A stretch of DNA of 17,689 nucleotides from contig CABQIW010000038.1 of NCBI GenBank assembly GCA_902464295.1, forward strand, positions 1-17,689, given 5' to 3'. The notes below the pieces were generated by a model. It did no database searches and had not been told where the DNA came from. It saw nothing but the letters and a program-made list of their open reading frames with translations. Made by a program: the position numbers and the translations under genes. The first letter of the stretch is position 1; each line of letters begins with the position of its first letter. Source of the stretch: an uncultured Eggerthella sp. GTDB taxonomy: Bacteria > Actinomycetota > Coriobacteriia > Coriobacteriales > Eggerthellaceae. Shown here piece after piece: positions 5,919 through 14,479 of the stretch.

Positions 5919-7697
5919 CTACTCTCCGATCGAATCGACCAGCACCACATTCCCTTCCGAAGAGCCGTGGTTGAGCACGATCACATCGCCCACTTTATAG
6001 CGCACAACATCGACCACACTCGCCACCGGACAATCAAAGATCGCCTGCTGCCCATCGAGGATGAGATAGTAGTGTGAATTGCCATCAAGCACGACCGGCG
6101 AGATGGATGCGATCGTTCCCGAAGTGCTTCCTGCAGAAGGATGCGCCGAAGCATCGGAACCACCCACATTGATCCCCTGGCTCACCAAGAGCTGCTTGTA
6201 GGATTTCTCGGTAGCGGCTAGCGTGTCGCCCACCGCAACGTTCTGGTAGCGCTGGATATCGACCATCGCATACATCTTCACCAAACCAGCAGCATCCTTG
6301 AGCGCCATGAAATAGGTTGGCTGACCATCAACGTTGATGAGGAGCGGGAACGTGGCATCGTATTGAAGATGCTGGACCTGACCTTCTGCTGAACGCATGG
6401 CGGATTCTTCCGTTGCACCCGCCACGGAATAGAACTTCGATTCTGCCGTACGCTGGTTGATCATGACACAACCGATGATCGAGTTATCGGCCGTGGCTGA
6501 CGTGACGCCGCTGTAGACCCACACATCATCGTCCTGCGCGATATAGTTGAATCCGCTCTTGCCATCGGTTGAAGGCGTGGTCTGCTTCACGCCATTCTGG
6601 CCGAGCCACGAATTGATCCAGCCGCCTGAAAGCGCACCTGACCAGTTGTACTGTTCGATGAGCAGTTCTGCTGGATAAGCACGGTCGACCCATTGCGGAA
6701 CATCTTCTATCGCATAGTCCTGGCATTCGCCGGTCGATGCATTGCAGAGCACAACACGCTGGATGGTCGTGCCTCCGAACAGGCCGATCGTACGTTTTTG
6801 AACAGGATAGATCCAGAACGGCTCGCCATCATCGTTGATCTCGAATGATTTCTCATCGAACATATAGAACGGATGGCTCAACTGCACATGGCGATCGACG
6901 TTGTAGAAGAAAGGATCCGAATCCGAGTAACGAATGGGGTTTTCGAGACGTACGATCTCGGTATCTTGCGTGGACATATTCACGATGACGTAGGCAGGGA
7001 TGCCCCCATCTTTGTTCGCCCACCACTTGAAGAAATCAGCATAGTTGAGCGGGCTGACACGCACGGGCTGGCCTTTGTAGTTGATCTGCGAATAGAGATC
7101 GGAGATCTCGAACTGAGAGACGTAATCAGCCATGGTGCCCATGGTGCGGTTGCCGAGCAAGATCGCAGAATCCTTATCGATGAAGGGGATCTCGCTATAG
7201 TTCACCTCGGGAATATCGGTAGCGAAATCGGCATCTTCGGTAACGAGGACCGTCGAATACTTCTCAGCATTGCCCGGAAAGAATGATTGCGAAGCGAGCC
7301 AGCCAACAGCACCGATGACCGCAATAGCGATCGGGATAACCATAAGGCCAGTGAAAAGCTTCACTTTCTTAGGGCTTTTTTCGCGTTTACCCATGCCCGT
7401 TTGGTAGATCTGACGAAACACGAACAGAACGAACGTGACAAGCGCCAGAATAACGACCAGGAAGCCCCACAGATCGATGCTTTGGATATTGATGGCTGGA
7501 TGAAACCACCAATAGGCGAGCGCTAAGACGAGCACGAGCACCACTGCCGCGATGACGATCGTGCGCTTCTTCAGATGTGAGAAGCGTGACTTGATCTTAT
7601 TGAAATCGGCACCAGCACCTGACTGTTGTGCCTGCTTGATGAATTCCGACCAATCGATCGGTCCTTGCTGCGGTCCTTGCTTACGAGGATCGTCCAC
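5919..7697 (-). CDS. Large membrane-anchored protein of unknown function
   Basis: A 592-residue protein I cannot assign to a named function. The N-terminal 44 residues are hydrophilic and cytoplasmic in look (Q/G/P-rich, then basic). Three hydrophobic segments follow at about 45-65, 75-95 and 113-135, then a long soluble region of some 450 residues, probably outside the membrane. That region is rich in aromatic and acidic residues. It has segments such as GTMADYVSQFEISDLYSQIN and LINVDGQPTYFMALKD that I recall from hypothetical proteins of anaerobic Firmicutes and Actinobacteria. A Ser/Gly/Ala-rich linker (about residues 514-530) precedes a small beta-rich C-terminal domain. The start is GTG 7697 with AAAGGAG seven bases upstream, 12 bases after the activase gene, so it is the last gene of that operon. 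No signal peptidase or lipobox site is obvious. Confidence 0.75.
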   Translation of the reverse strand: MDDPRKQGPQQGPIDWSEFIKQAQQSGAGADFNKIKSRFSHLKKRTIVIAAVVLVLVLALAYWWFHPAINIQSIDLWGFLVVILALVTFVLFVFRQIYQTGMGKREKSPKKVKLFTGLMVIPIAIAVIGAVGWLASQSFFPGNAEKYSTVLVTEDADFATDIPEVNYSEIPFIDKDSAILLGNRTMGTMADYVSQFEISDLYSQINYKGQPVRVSPLNYADFFKWWANKDGGIPAYVIVNMSTQDTEIVRLENPIRYSDSDPFFYNVDRHVQLSHPFYMFDEKSFEINDDGEPFWIYPVQKRTIGLFGGTTIQRVVLCNASTGECQDYAIEDVPQWVDRAYPAELLIEQYNWSGALSGGWINSWLGQNGVKQTTPSTDGKSGFNYIAQDDDVWVYSGVTSATADNSIIGCVMINQRTAESKFYSVAGATEESAMRSAEGQVQHLQYDATFPLLINVDGQPTYFMALKDAAGLVKMYAMVDIQRYQNVAVGDTLAATEKSYKQLLVSQGINVGGSDASAHPSAGSTSGTIASISPVVLDGNSHYYLILDGQQAIFDCPVASVVDVVRYKVGDVIVLNHGSSEGNVVLVDSIGE

Positions 7698-7709
7698 GGG
7701 ATATCTCCT

Positions 7710-9371
7710 TTACTTTCGTTCTTCCCATGCATAGCGTGCTGCACCGAGCGCGCCACACAGATCTGGAGCGTCGGTGATGAAGAGCGCATCGCCCAAACGC
7801 GATTCGAGCTCCTGTACCACCCCACTATTACGCGCAACGCCCCCGGTCATCATGAAGGGAGCTTCGCCACGCGCACGCTTCACCATCGAAGCGGTCTTCG
7901 AGGCGATGGATTTATTCAATCCATGTACAATATCATTATCTGAATGATTATCCGCGATGAGCGAAATAACTTCCGATTCTGCAAAAACAGAACACATGCT
8001 CGAGATAGTAAGGTCCTTCTTCCACTCAAGTCCGCGCGTGCTCATCTGATCCATGTCAAGTTCGAGCGAACGTGCCATCATCTCAAGGAAGCGCCCGGTA
8101 CCTGCAGCGCACTTATCGTTCATGATGAAATTCGAGACCTCACCCGCTTCATCAAGGCAGATAACCTTGCTGTCTTGCCCACCGATGTCCACGATCGTGC
8201 GGATCTCGGGATTGAGGTAATGCGCGCCATGCGCATGGCAGCTGATCTCGGTCTTCGTATCGGTTGCAAACGGGATATTGTCGCGCCCGTAGCCGGTTGC
8301 CATGATGGCTGCGAAGTCCTTCTCGGTTGCGCCAAGCTGCTCACAGACCGCTTCGAGCGCCTCCCGAGCTCCACGTTCGGCCTTCGGACCTGTGCGTACG
8401 ATAGCGCTTGCCACCACTGCGCCTTCCTTATCGAGTACGACCATATTCGTGGTGGTCGAGCCACTATCGATTCCTGCGTAGTACGTTCCTTGCATATTGA
8501 ACACTTTCTCGTTCGTTTGCTGACGCGCATCGAGACCTAAGCTTTCCGAAAATGCCTCAAGCCTCGTTGAAAGCTGACCTTGCGCCATAGGCATATAATC
8601 AGATTCGATCTTGAGCATAGGAAGATCCGTCTCGTCTTTGAGCGCTGCATAATCGAAACTGTAGAAGTCGCAGAACTTCACCGTGTTGTAGATGATGCCC
8701 TTCAGATGCGGGTTCTCGAAGAGCACGCGCCTACCACTCACATCGGTCATGCGCATGCAGGGCACCATGCGCAGGAGCGCGTGCGCATACCAGCCCATCA
8801 GCTCTTCAAGGCTCAAGCTTCGCGCATCTTCAGGGAGCGGCTCAAGCCCCCTGCTTCCACAGCACGTGAGGTTCGCGATAGGCAGCGACATATTGCCTGC
8901 GATGGATGCTTCAAGCTCTGGGCTCACGCGTCCACCCAGAAGCGCGATGAAATCTTCTTGAGGAAACTCCCACGAAGCCTGCGCGCAGGCTTGAATGAAC
9001 AGCTCGGTGCTGAAAGGCTTTCCCGTTGATCGTTCAAGATCATGCACAAGGTTCAAAAGGATGCCAGCGAACAATTCACGCGCGCAGCCATTATTCTCAT
9101 GGGGAAGATCAAGCAGATAGAGCTGTTCCTGATTGCCTTCAAAATCCAATACATCGTAGACACGACGCAACGAATCGCAGCAGTCCATGATGATAACGTT
9201 GCGTTTATCGAGACTCTGCTGAATAAGGGACTTCGCATGGCAGCAGAGATTCGCATGCGTGAGCGCCTCAGCACGTTCGAAATTCTCCTCTTCCCTATCG
9301 AGCAAACAAGCCTCTTCACCAAAGGCTGCGAAGAGCTCGATGGGTGCATATTTACAGCTGTAATGGATCAT
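7710..9371 (-). CDS. Fusion of a 2-hydroxyacyl-CoA dehydratase-type domain and an HgdC-like activase
   Basis: A 553-residue protein with two parts. Residues 1 to about 285 look like a dehydratase component subunit (HGD-D): SCKYAP with Cys6, HANLCCHAK with Cys43/44, DCCDSLRRVYDV with Cys64/65, and a closing VKFCDFY ... QLSTRLEAF segment. Residues 297-553 are a BcrAD/BadFG ATPase: phosphate-binding GIDSGSTTTNMVV, VDIGGQDSK, DKCAAGTGRFLE with Cys421, and SSMCSVFAESEV with Cys460. The 39-residue spacing of these cysteines equals that of the two [4Fe-4S] ligands in HgdC of Acidaminococcus. Activases hydrolyse ATP to push one electron at very low potential into the partner. ATG 9371 is chosen because it overlaps the upstream TGA as ATGA, implying coupled translation; an upstream in-frame extension to 9452 has no family similarity. 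The substrate is unknown. Confidence 0.88.
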   Translation of the reverse strand: MIHYSCKYAPIELFAAFGEEACLLDREEENFERAEALTHANLCCHAKSLIQQSLDKRNVIIMDCCDSLRRVYDVLDFEGNQEQLYLLDLPHENNGCARELFAGILLNLVHDLERSTGKPFSTELFIQACAQASWEFPQEDFIALLGGRVSPELEASIAGNMSLPIANLTCCGSRGLEPLPEDARSLSLEELMGWYAHALLRMVPCMRMTDVSGRRVLFENPHLKGIIYNTVKFCDFYSFDYAALKDETDLPMLKIESDYMPMAQGQLSTRLEAFSESLGLDARQQTNEKVFNMQGTYYAGIDSGSTTTNMVVLDKEGAVVASAIVRTGPKAERGAREALEAVCEQLGATEKDFAAIMATGYGRDNIPFATDTKTEISCHAHGAHYLNPEIRTIVDIGGQDSKVICLDEAGEVSNFIMNDKCAAGTGRFLEMMARSLELDMDQMSTRGLEWKKDLTISSMCSVFAESEVISLIADNHSDNDIVHGLNKSIASKTASMVKRARGEAPFMMTGGVARNSGVVQELESRLGDALFITDAPDLCGALGAARYAWEERK

Positions 9372-10651
9372 GCGCGCAGGGCTTTCAGCTGTTCGATGAA
9401 GGCATTCACACGGGTGACCATCTGGCCATCTGCTACGTTGCGCGAGTCGCAACCATCACCATCGAGCACGAGCGTAGGTAGGCCGTTCTGCTCGAAATAC
9501 TGCTTGGCAAGCTGCGAGATACCGAGCGTCTGCTTGCATCCCCAGTGGCAGAACACCACGACTCCATCGGCGCTTGCATTCTTTGCCTGCTCGAGCGCAA
9601 ATGCCAGGCGCTCTTTCGCGCGCCCGTTCATCGCGCCATATACAAGACGGCGTGCCATGCTCTCGAAGGGATGATCAGGGTCGGGAAGATCGATCGATTC
9701 AGCAGCGATATCGGTACCGACCAGTTCACATTCAGGACCAGCATCGAAGATATCGCGCATCGATTCCTGCCAATTCGGCAGGGTATGTATCCAAAACAGA
9801 CGCACCTTGTCGGAGCGTTCAGCACCACGCGCACGCTCGGTCGCAGCGAGCACATCTTCCATGAAACGAAGTGCCTCAGGACGTCCGAGCATGATGTGCG
9901 TGGAGATCATGGCGCAAAGTTCGCTGGTCATGGTGGTATCGAGGCTTACCTTGCCGCGAAGCGCGAGCGAACGCTGATACGCTTGGATCGTTCGTCGCGA
10001 ATTCACCATGGTAGCGCGCAATGCTTCAGGATCGAGTGAACGATGCGTGGCATCTTCAAGCAGCGCTGCTAATTCGCGCAGCTGATCTGCGACATAGACC
10101 ACCGCATCTTCATCGGCGGTGGTAGGCACATCGATGACATAGTGCGGCACATCGTAGAATTTTGCGAGGCGCGGGAATGAGAGCTGGTTAGCATCGCAGG
10201 CAAGCGTGGTGTTCGCGATCATGAGCGGGCGAGGCATGATGCCTGTTTCCGCTACCCCGATCATAAGCTTGTGATACGAACAGAAGGTCTCAGCGATATC
10301 GTGAGATTCTGAAGTCTCCACGAACACCTCATCGCAAGCGGTATTTGCCACGTAGGCTGAAATGCCTTCAGGAAACATAGGCGTGAGCCCTAGGGCATGG
10401 ATGATCTCGCACGGCATGAAGATATTCACCATGACCGCATTTTCGGGATGACGGAACGAATCGACGATCGTTCCTGCAATACCGCCATTCACGCGTTCGG
10501 TCGCCGCGCGCACATTGCGAGGCCGCGGGAACCTGCCCGCAAGATTCACCCAGGAATAGGCAGCCATCAGAAGCGCTCGGGCATGATCGGGCGAAGCGGT
10601 AGTTTGCTTCGTGATGATCTGACCAAGCTTTTCAACAACAGGCGATGCCAT
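9368..10651 (-). CDS. 2-hydroxyacyl-CoA dehydratase family Fe-S subunit (HgdB/YjiM-like)
   Basis: A 427-residue protein of the HgdB/BcrB superfamily. It keeps the usual cysteines: FMPCEIIHALGLTPMFPEG (Cys81), TACDEVF (Cys106), ETFCSYHK (Cys124), NTTLACDANQ (Cys152), FCHWGCKQTLG (Cys368, Cys372) and DGDGCDSRN (Cys401). The family binds [4Fe-4S] or double-cubane clusters and accepts an electron from an HgdC-type activase, which is the very next gene with a 4-base overlap. Known members dehydrate (R)-2-hydroxyacyl-CoA, reduce benzoyl-CoA, or are double-cubane proteins of unknown physiological role. No CoA-transferase or 2-hydroxyacid dehydrogenase gene is near, so 2-hydroxyglutarate is only a guess. 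It starts nine bases after the acnA stop, in the same operon. Confidence 0.88.
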   Translation of the reverse strand: MASPVVEKLGQIITKQTTASPDHARALLMAAYSWVNLAGRFPRPRNVRAATERVNGGIAGTIVDSFRHPENAVMVNIFMPCEIIHALGLTPMFPEGISAYVANTACDEVFVETSESHDIAETFCSYHKLMIGVAETGIMPRPLMIANTTLACDANQLSFPRLAKFYDVPHYVIDVPTTADEDAVVYVADQLRELAALLEDATHRSLDPEALRATMVNSRRTIQAYQRSLALRGKVSLDTTMTSELCAMISTHIMLGRPEALRFMEDVLAATERARGAERSDKVRLFWIHTLPNWQESMRDIFDAGPECELVGTDIAAESIDLPDPDHPFESMARRLVYGAMNGRAKERLAFALEQAKNASADGVVVFCHWGCKQTLGISQLAKQYFEQNGLPTLVLDGDGCDSRNVADGQMVTRVNAFIEQLKALRA

Positions 10652-10660
10652 GGACGATCC

Positions 10661-13306
10661 TTACGCGAGCGAACGAAGCACGTATTGCAAGATGCCCCCA
10701 TTGAAGTAATACTCACCTTCCGTAGGAGTATCGATACGCACGATCATGTTGAAAGCGATCTTCTCTCCTGAAGGCTTCACTGCCTCGACCGCAACATGCG
10801 CAGGCTCGGGCAAGCCCTTTGAGAAATCGATCGGCGCGATCGTGAAGGTTTCGGTTCCATCAAGCCCGAGCGTTTCAACGCTCTGGCCTTCTTCGAACTG
10901 AAGAGGGAGGATGCCCATACCGATCAGGTTCGAGCGATGGATGCGCTCGAAGCTTTCAGCGAAGGCAGCACGTACACCTTGCAGCATCGGGCCTTTCGCA
11001 GCCCAATCGCGCGAAGAACCGCTGCCGTACATCTTTCCGGCGAGCACCACGAGCGGCGTTTCGTTGTTCTGATAATCTTCAGCAGCGTCCCAAACAGCCT
11101 TGATCTGATCATCGAGCAGATCTTTTGTCCAGCCACCCTTCTTTCCTTCGGCAAGCTTGTTCATAAGCTTGACGTTCGCGAAGGTGCCACGCATCATGAC
11201 TTCGTGATTACCGCGGCGTGCACCATAAGTGTTGAAGTCGGCGGGAGCAACGCCATGCTCTTCAAGATAGCGCGCTGCCGGCGAGTCGAGCGCGATGGCT
11301 CCTGCCGGTGAGATGTGATCGGTCGTGATGAAATCGCCCAAGTTCAGAAGCGCACGGGCATCTTTGATCTGTGCTGGAGCACTGGGCTCTTTTTCCATGC
11401 CGTTGAAATAGGGCGCACGGCGAACATAGGTGGAATCGGGATCCCAGGCGAATGTATCGCTCGCCTCTTTGCCAAGAGAGCGCCACTTCTCGTCGCCTTC
11501 GAACAAGCTTGCGCTCGATTCATCGAAGGTAGCCTTCGTGCAGCACTGAGCGAGCAGGCGCGCAACCTCTTCATCGTTGGGCCAGATATCGCGCAGGAAG
11601 ATTTCCTTGCCTTCTGCGTTCGTGGCAATTGGAGTGGTTTCAAAATCGAAATCCATCGTGCCCACCAGTGAATACGCGATAACGAGCGCAGGAGCGCAGA
11701 GATAGTTCTGAGATACATCCGGCGAGATACGGCCATCGAAGTTACGATTGCCCGAAAGGATGCTCGCTAGCTCGATGGAATCGGCGATATCGTGCATTGC
11801 CGGATAGACCGGACCCGAATTACCGATGCAGCTCATGCAGCCAAAGCCACAGGTGTAGAAGCCCAAGTCCTGCAAGCCTTCGATGAGGCCAGCAGCTGCC
11901 AGGATATCTTCGGTTGCGCGGCTGCCCGGAGCAAGGATGCACTTGACCCATGGTTGCGGCTTCAAGCCTTGCGCGGCGGCGTTGCGCGCGAGCAGACCAG
12001 CTGCGATCATCATCGACGCATCGGTTGCGGTTGTACAGCTCGTTACTGCCGCGATCGCGAGCGCTCCGTGGGTAAGATCGTATGTCTGGCCTGCGATCTC
12101 AACCTTGACCGTATCTGAAAGATCAAGATCACGATCAGCGCAGATAGAGCGGAATGTCTCATGAGCCTTTGCGAGCGGAATGCGATCGTGCGGGCGTGAA
12201 GGGCCCGCCAGATTGCGCTCGACCGTTGAAAGATCGAGTGTGAGCACCTTGGAATAGGTGCGAGGGGCTGCATCCGCATACCCCCAGAAACCCTGCTCTT
12301 TAGCATAGGTCTCGACGAGCGCGATCTGCTCTTCACTGCGGCCCGTGAGCGCGAGATAATCGAGCGTCTTCTCGTCAACCGGGAAGAGCGTGCAGGTGCA
12401 ACCGTATTCTGGCGTCATATTCGAGACGCATGCACGCTGCGTTGCAGAAAGCGAGCGCACGCCTTCGCCGAACACCTCAACGAAGCAGCCTACCACCCCT
12501 TCTGCGCGGAGCATCTGAGCGAATGTGAGCGAGAGGTCCATCGCGCTCACACCCGCCGGAAGCGATCCAGTAAGATTAACGCCGATCACGCGCGGAACGA
12601 GCGTGGTGATAGGCTGGCCCAGTGCAGCAGCTTCTGCTTCGATGCCGCCCACTCCCCAGCCGAGCACACCAATGCCGTTTGCGGTGGGAGTATGCGAATC
12701 GGTTCCAACGAGCGTATCGAAATACGCGAGCGTGCCTTCCGCTTCCTCGCGCGTCATAACCACGCTTGCGAAGCGCTCGATGTTGAGCTGGTGGCAGATA
12801 CCCGATCCAGGAGGCACGATACGCACATTCTGGAAGGATTCCTGCGACCATTTCAGAAAATCGTAGCGCTCCTTGTTGCGCTCGAATTCAAGTTCCATGT
12901 TGTTCGCAAGAGCAGCGGCACAACCCGATTCATCGGCGATGACCGAGTGGTCGATGACCAGATCGCAGGGAATCTGCGGATTGATGTTCTTCGGATCGCC
13001 GCCCAGTTCAGCGCATGCTTCACGCATAACAGCAAAATCGACGAAGACCGGCACACCCGTGAAGTCTTGGAAAAGCACGCGCGCAGGACTGAATTCGATC
13101 TCTTCGCCTGTAACGCCTTTCGTTCCTGCTTCAACAAGGCGCTCGGAGAGGATCTTCGCCTCTTCGTCGCTACGAGCGTTACGAAGGATGTTCTCCAAAA
13201 GTACGGTGAGCGAATACGGAAGCGCCGCATAGCCTTCTACTTGAGAAACAGGAAAGTACGTATAGTTTTTAGTACCGACCGTAAGTTGCGCTGCGCGATT
13301 GTTCAT
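10661..13306 (-). CDS. acnA: Aconitate hydratase, AcnA/IRP type
   Basis: An 881-residue [4Fe-4S] enzyme that isomerises citrate to isocitrate via cis-aconitate. The length and order match the AcnA/IRP1 group (about 890 residues). Cluster ligands are Cys424, Cys490 and Cys493 (GFGCMSCIGNSGP), with the same spacing as IRP1 437/503/506. Other active-site motifs are DLVIDHSV (about 115-122), GTDSHT (201-206), NRNFDGR (520-526), YGARRGNHEVM (694-704) and GSGSSRDWAAKG (761-772). The first ligand motif reads VTSCTTATD, where almost all relatives have TSCTN. AAGGAG five bases before ATG 13306 fixes the start. The gene lies 72 bases after isocitrate dehydrogenase and nine before the dehydratase subunit. 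With IDH it makes 2-oxoglutarate; citrate synthase is not in the window. Confidence 0.96.
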   Translation of the reverse strand: MNNRAAQLTVGTKNYTYFPVSQVEGYAALPYSLTVLLENILRNARSDEEAKILSERLVEAGTKGVTGEEIEFSPARVLFQDFTGVPVFVDFAVMREACAELGGDPKNINPQIPCDLVIDHSVIADESGCAAALANNMELEFERNKERYDFLKWSQESFQNVRIVPPGSGICHQLNIERFASVVMTREEAEGTLAYFDTLVGTDSHTPTANGIGVLGWGVGGIEAEAAALGQPITTLVPRVIGVNLTGSLPAGVSAMDLSLTFAQMLRAEGVVGCFVEVFGEGVRSLSATQRACVSNMTPEYGCTCTLFPVDEKTLDYLALTGRSEEQIALVETYAKEQGFWGYADAAPRTYSKVLTLDLSTVERNLAGPSRPHDRIPLAKAHETFRSICADRDLDLSDTVKVEIAGQTYDLTHGALAIAAVTSCTTATDASMMIAAGLLARNAAAQGLKPQPWVKCILAPGSRATEDILAAAGLIEGLQDLGFYTCGFGCMSCIGNSGPVYPAMHDIADSIELASILSGNRNFDGRISPDVSQNYLCAPALVIAYSLVGTMDFDFETTPIATNAEGKEIFLRDIWPNDEEVARLLAQCCTKATFDESSASLFEGDEKWRSLGKEASDTFAWDPDSTYVRRAPYFNGMEKEPSAPAQIKDARALLNLGDFITTDHISPAGAIALDSPAARYLEEHGVAPADFNTYGARRGNHEVMMRGTFANVKLMNKLAEGKKGGWTKDLLDDQIKAVWDAAEDYQNNETPLVVLAGKMYGSGSSRDWAAKGPMLQGVRAAFAESFERIHRSNLIGMGILPLQFEEGQSVETLGLDGTETFTIAPIDFSKGLPEPAHVAVEAVKPSGEKIAFNMIVRIDTPTEGEYYFNGGILQYVLRSLA

Positions 13307-13378
13307 GCAAGCTCCTTAAACTAAAACGAAGTGAACATCATGGTTCATGACGAACAAGGTTTTACAAGATCTTTGATA

Positions 13379-14467
13379 TTAGCGCTCAAGCTGAGCAACG
13401 AGAGCATCGGTGAATTCAGTGCAGGTTGCAGCAGGGGCATTTGAGCCAGTGGCTTTGCGGATATCAGCCGTAAGCACCTTACCCTCCGCATAGACCGCAC
13501 GCACCGCATCACGAATTCGTTGCGCGATCTCGAACTCGCCAAGATGATCGAGCATCATTGCAGCAGAGAGAACCTCGGCTGTGGGATTGCAGATATCTTT
13601 ACCAGCGATATCAGGAGCTGAACCATGTACCGCTTCGAAGATCGCATATTCCGGACCGATATTAGCGCCCGGCGCGATGCCAAGGCCACCCACCAACCCT
13701 GCGCACAGGTCGCTTGCGATATCACCATAGAGGTTCGGGAACACGATGACCTCGAACTGAGAGGGATCCATAACGATATTCATGCAGAACGCATCGATGA
13801 TGTTGTCGTTGAATTCAATGGAGGGATGCTCTTCAGCGACTTCACGTGCACAACGCAAGAACAAGCCATCGGAATGCTTCATGATGTTGGCTTTATGAGC
13901 AGCAGTGACCTTCTTGTAGCCTTGCTTCTCAGCGTAGTTGAAGGCATATTCGACGATGGCGCGGGAGGCAGTTTCAGAGATGGGTTTGATGGAGATGCCC
14001 GAATCCTTACGGATGGTGCCCGCACCCTTTTCTGCAACGAAATCGATCAGCGCAAATGCATCTGGCGAGCCTTCTTCGAATTCGATGCCCGCATAGAGGT
14101 CTTCGGAATTCTCGCGCACGATGACCAGATCGACATCTTCATAGCGGCCACCTGCACCCGGGATAGAGAGCACGGGACGCAAGCACACATTAAGATCGAG
14201 CGCCTGACGAAGCGCCACATTCACACTGCGAAAGCCCGTACCCACTGGAGTGGTGACGGGACCCTTGATAGCGACCTTATTCTTGCGAACTGCATCGATA
14301 GTAGAGGGCGGGAGCGGCGTGCCGAACTCTTCCATAAGATGGGCGCCTGCTTCAGCGATCTCCCATTCGATGTCTGCGCCCGCTGCTGCCACCACACGCT
14401 GCATTGCAGCGGTCGTTTCCGTACCGATACCGTCGCCCGGGATGAGCGTAACCGTGTGTTTCGCCAT
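13379..14467 (-). CDS. NAD-dependent isocitrate dehydrogenase
   Basis: A 362-residue member of the isocitrate/isopropylmalate dehydrogenase family that oxidises and decarboxylates isocitrate to 2-oxoglutarate. Substrate residues are seen in TGFRSVNVALRQ (Ser81, Arg87), LRPV (Arg97) and AAHKANIMKHSDGLF (189-203). Metal ligands are Asp225 in IIDAF and Asp249/Asp253 in YGDIASD. Cofactor preference can be read from HGSAPDIAGK (281-290): Asp286-Ile287 stand where the NADP enzyme of E. coli has Lys344-Tyr345, which marks NAD use. Serine at 81 and the absence of an isopropylmalate-type loop argue against LeuB. GAGG five bases before ATG 14467 serves as ribosome-binding site. It is the second gene of the inserted operon, 12 bases after the HEAT-like gene and 72 before acnA. 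Confidence 0.93.
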   Translation of the reverse strand: MAKHTVTLIPGDGIGTETTAAMQRVVAAAGADIEWEIAEAGAHLMEEFGTPLPPSTIDAVRKNKVAIKGPVTTPVGTGFRSVNVALRQALDLNVCLRPVLSIPGAGGRYEDVDLVIVRENSEDLYAGIEFEEGSPDAFALIDFVAEKGAGTIRKDSGISIKPISETASRAIVEYAFNYAEKQGYKKVTAAHKANIMKHSDGLFLRCAREVAEEHPSIEFNDNIIDAFCMNIVMDPSQFEVIVFPNLYGDIASDLCAGLVGGLGIAPGANIGPEYAIFEAVHGSAPDIAGKDICNPTAEVLSAAMMLDHLGEFEIAQRIRDAVRAVYAEGKVLTADIRKATGSNAPAATCTEFTDALVAQLER

Positions 14468-14479
14468 TATTACCTCACT

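Noticed and set aside
9372..9452. Extended start of the activase fusion adding 27 residues
   Set aside because: The extension lies inside the upstream gene and lacks family similarity; the ATGA overlap at 9368-9371 marks the coupled start.
8580..9674. Overlapping plus-strand ORFs opposite the dehydratase genes
   Set aside because: They lie inside genes with intact cysteine motifs on the other strand; the translations look like scrambled mirror sequence.
13307..13378. Regulatory RNA or iron-responsive element before acnA
   Set aside because: The 72-base gap has only a very small, weak hairpin and a normal ribosome-binding site; nothing supports a structured element.
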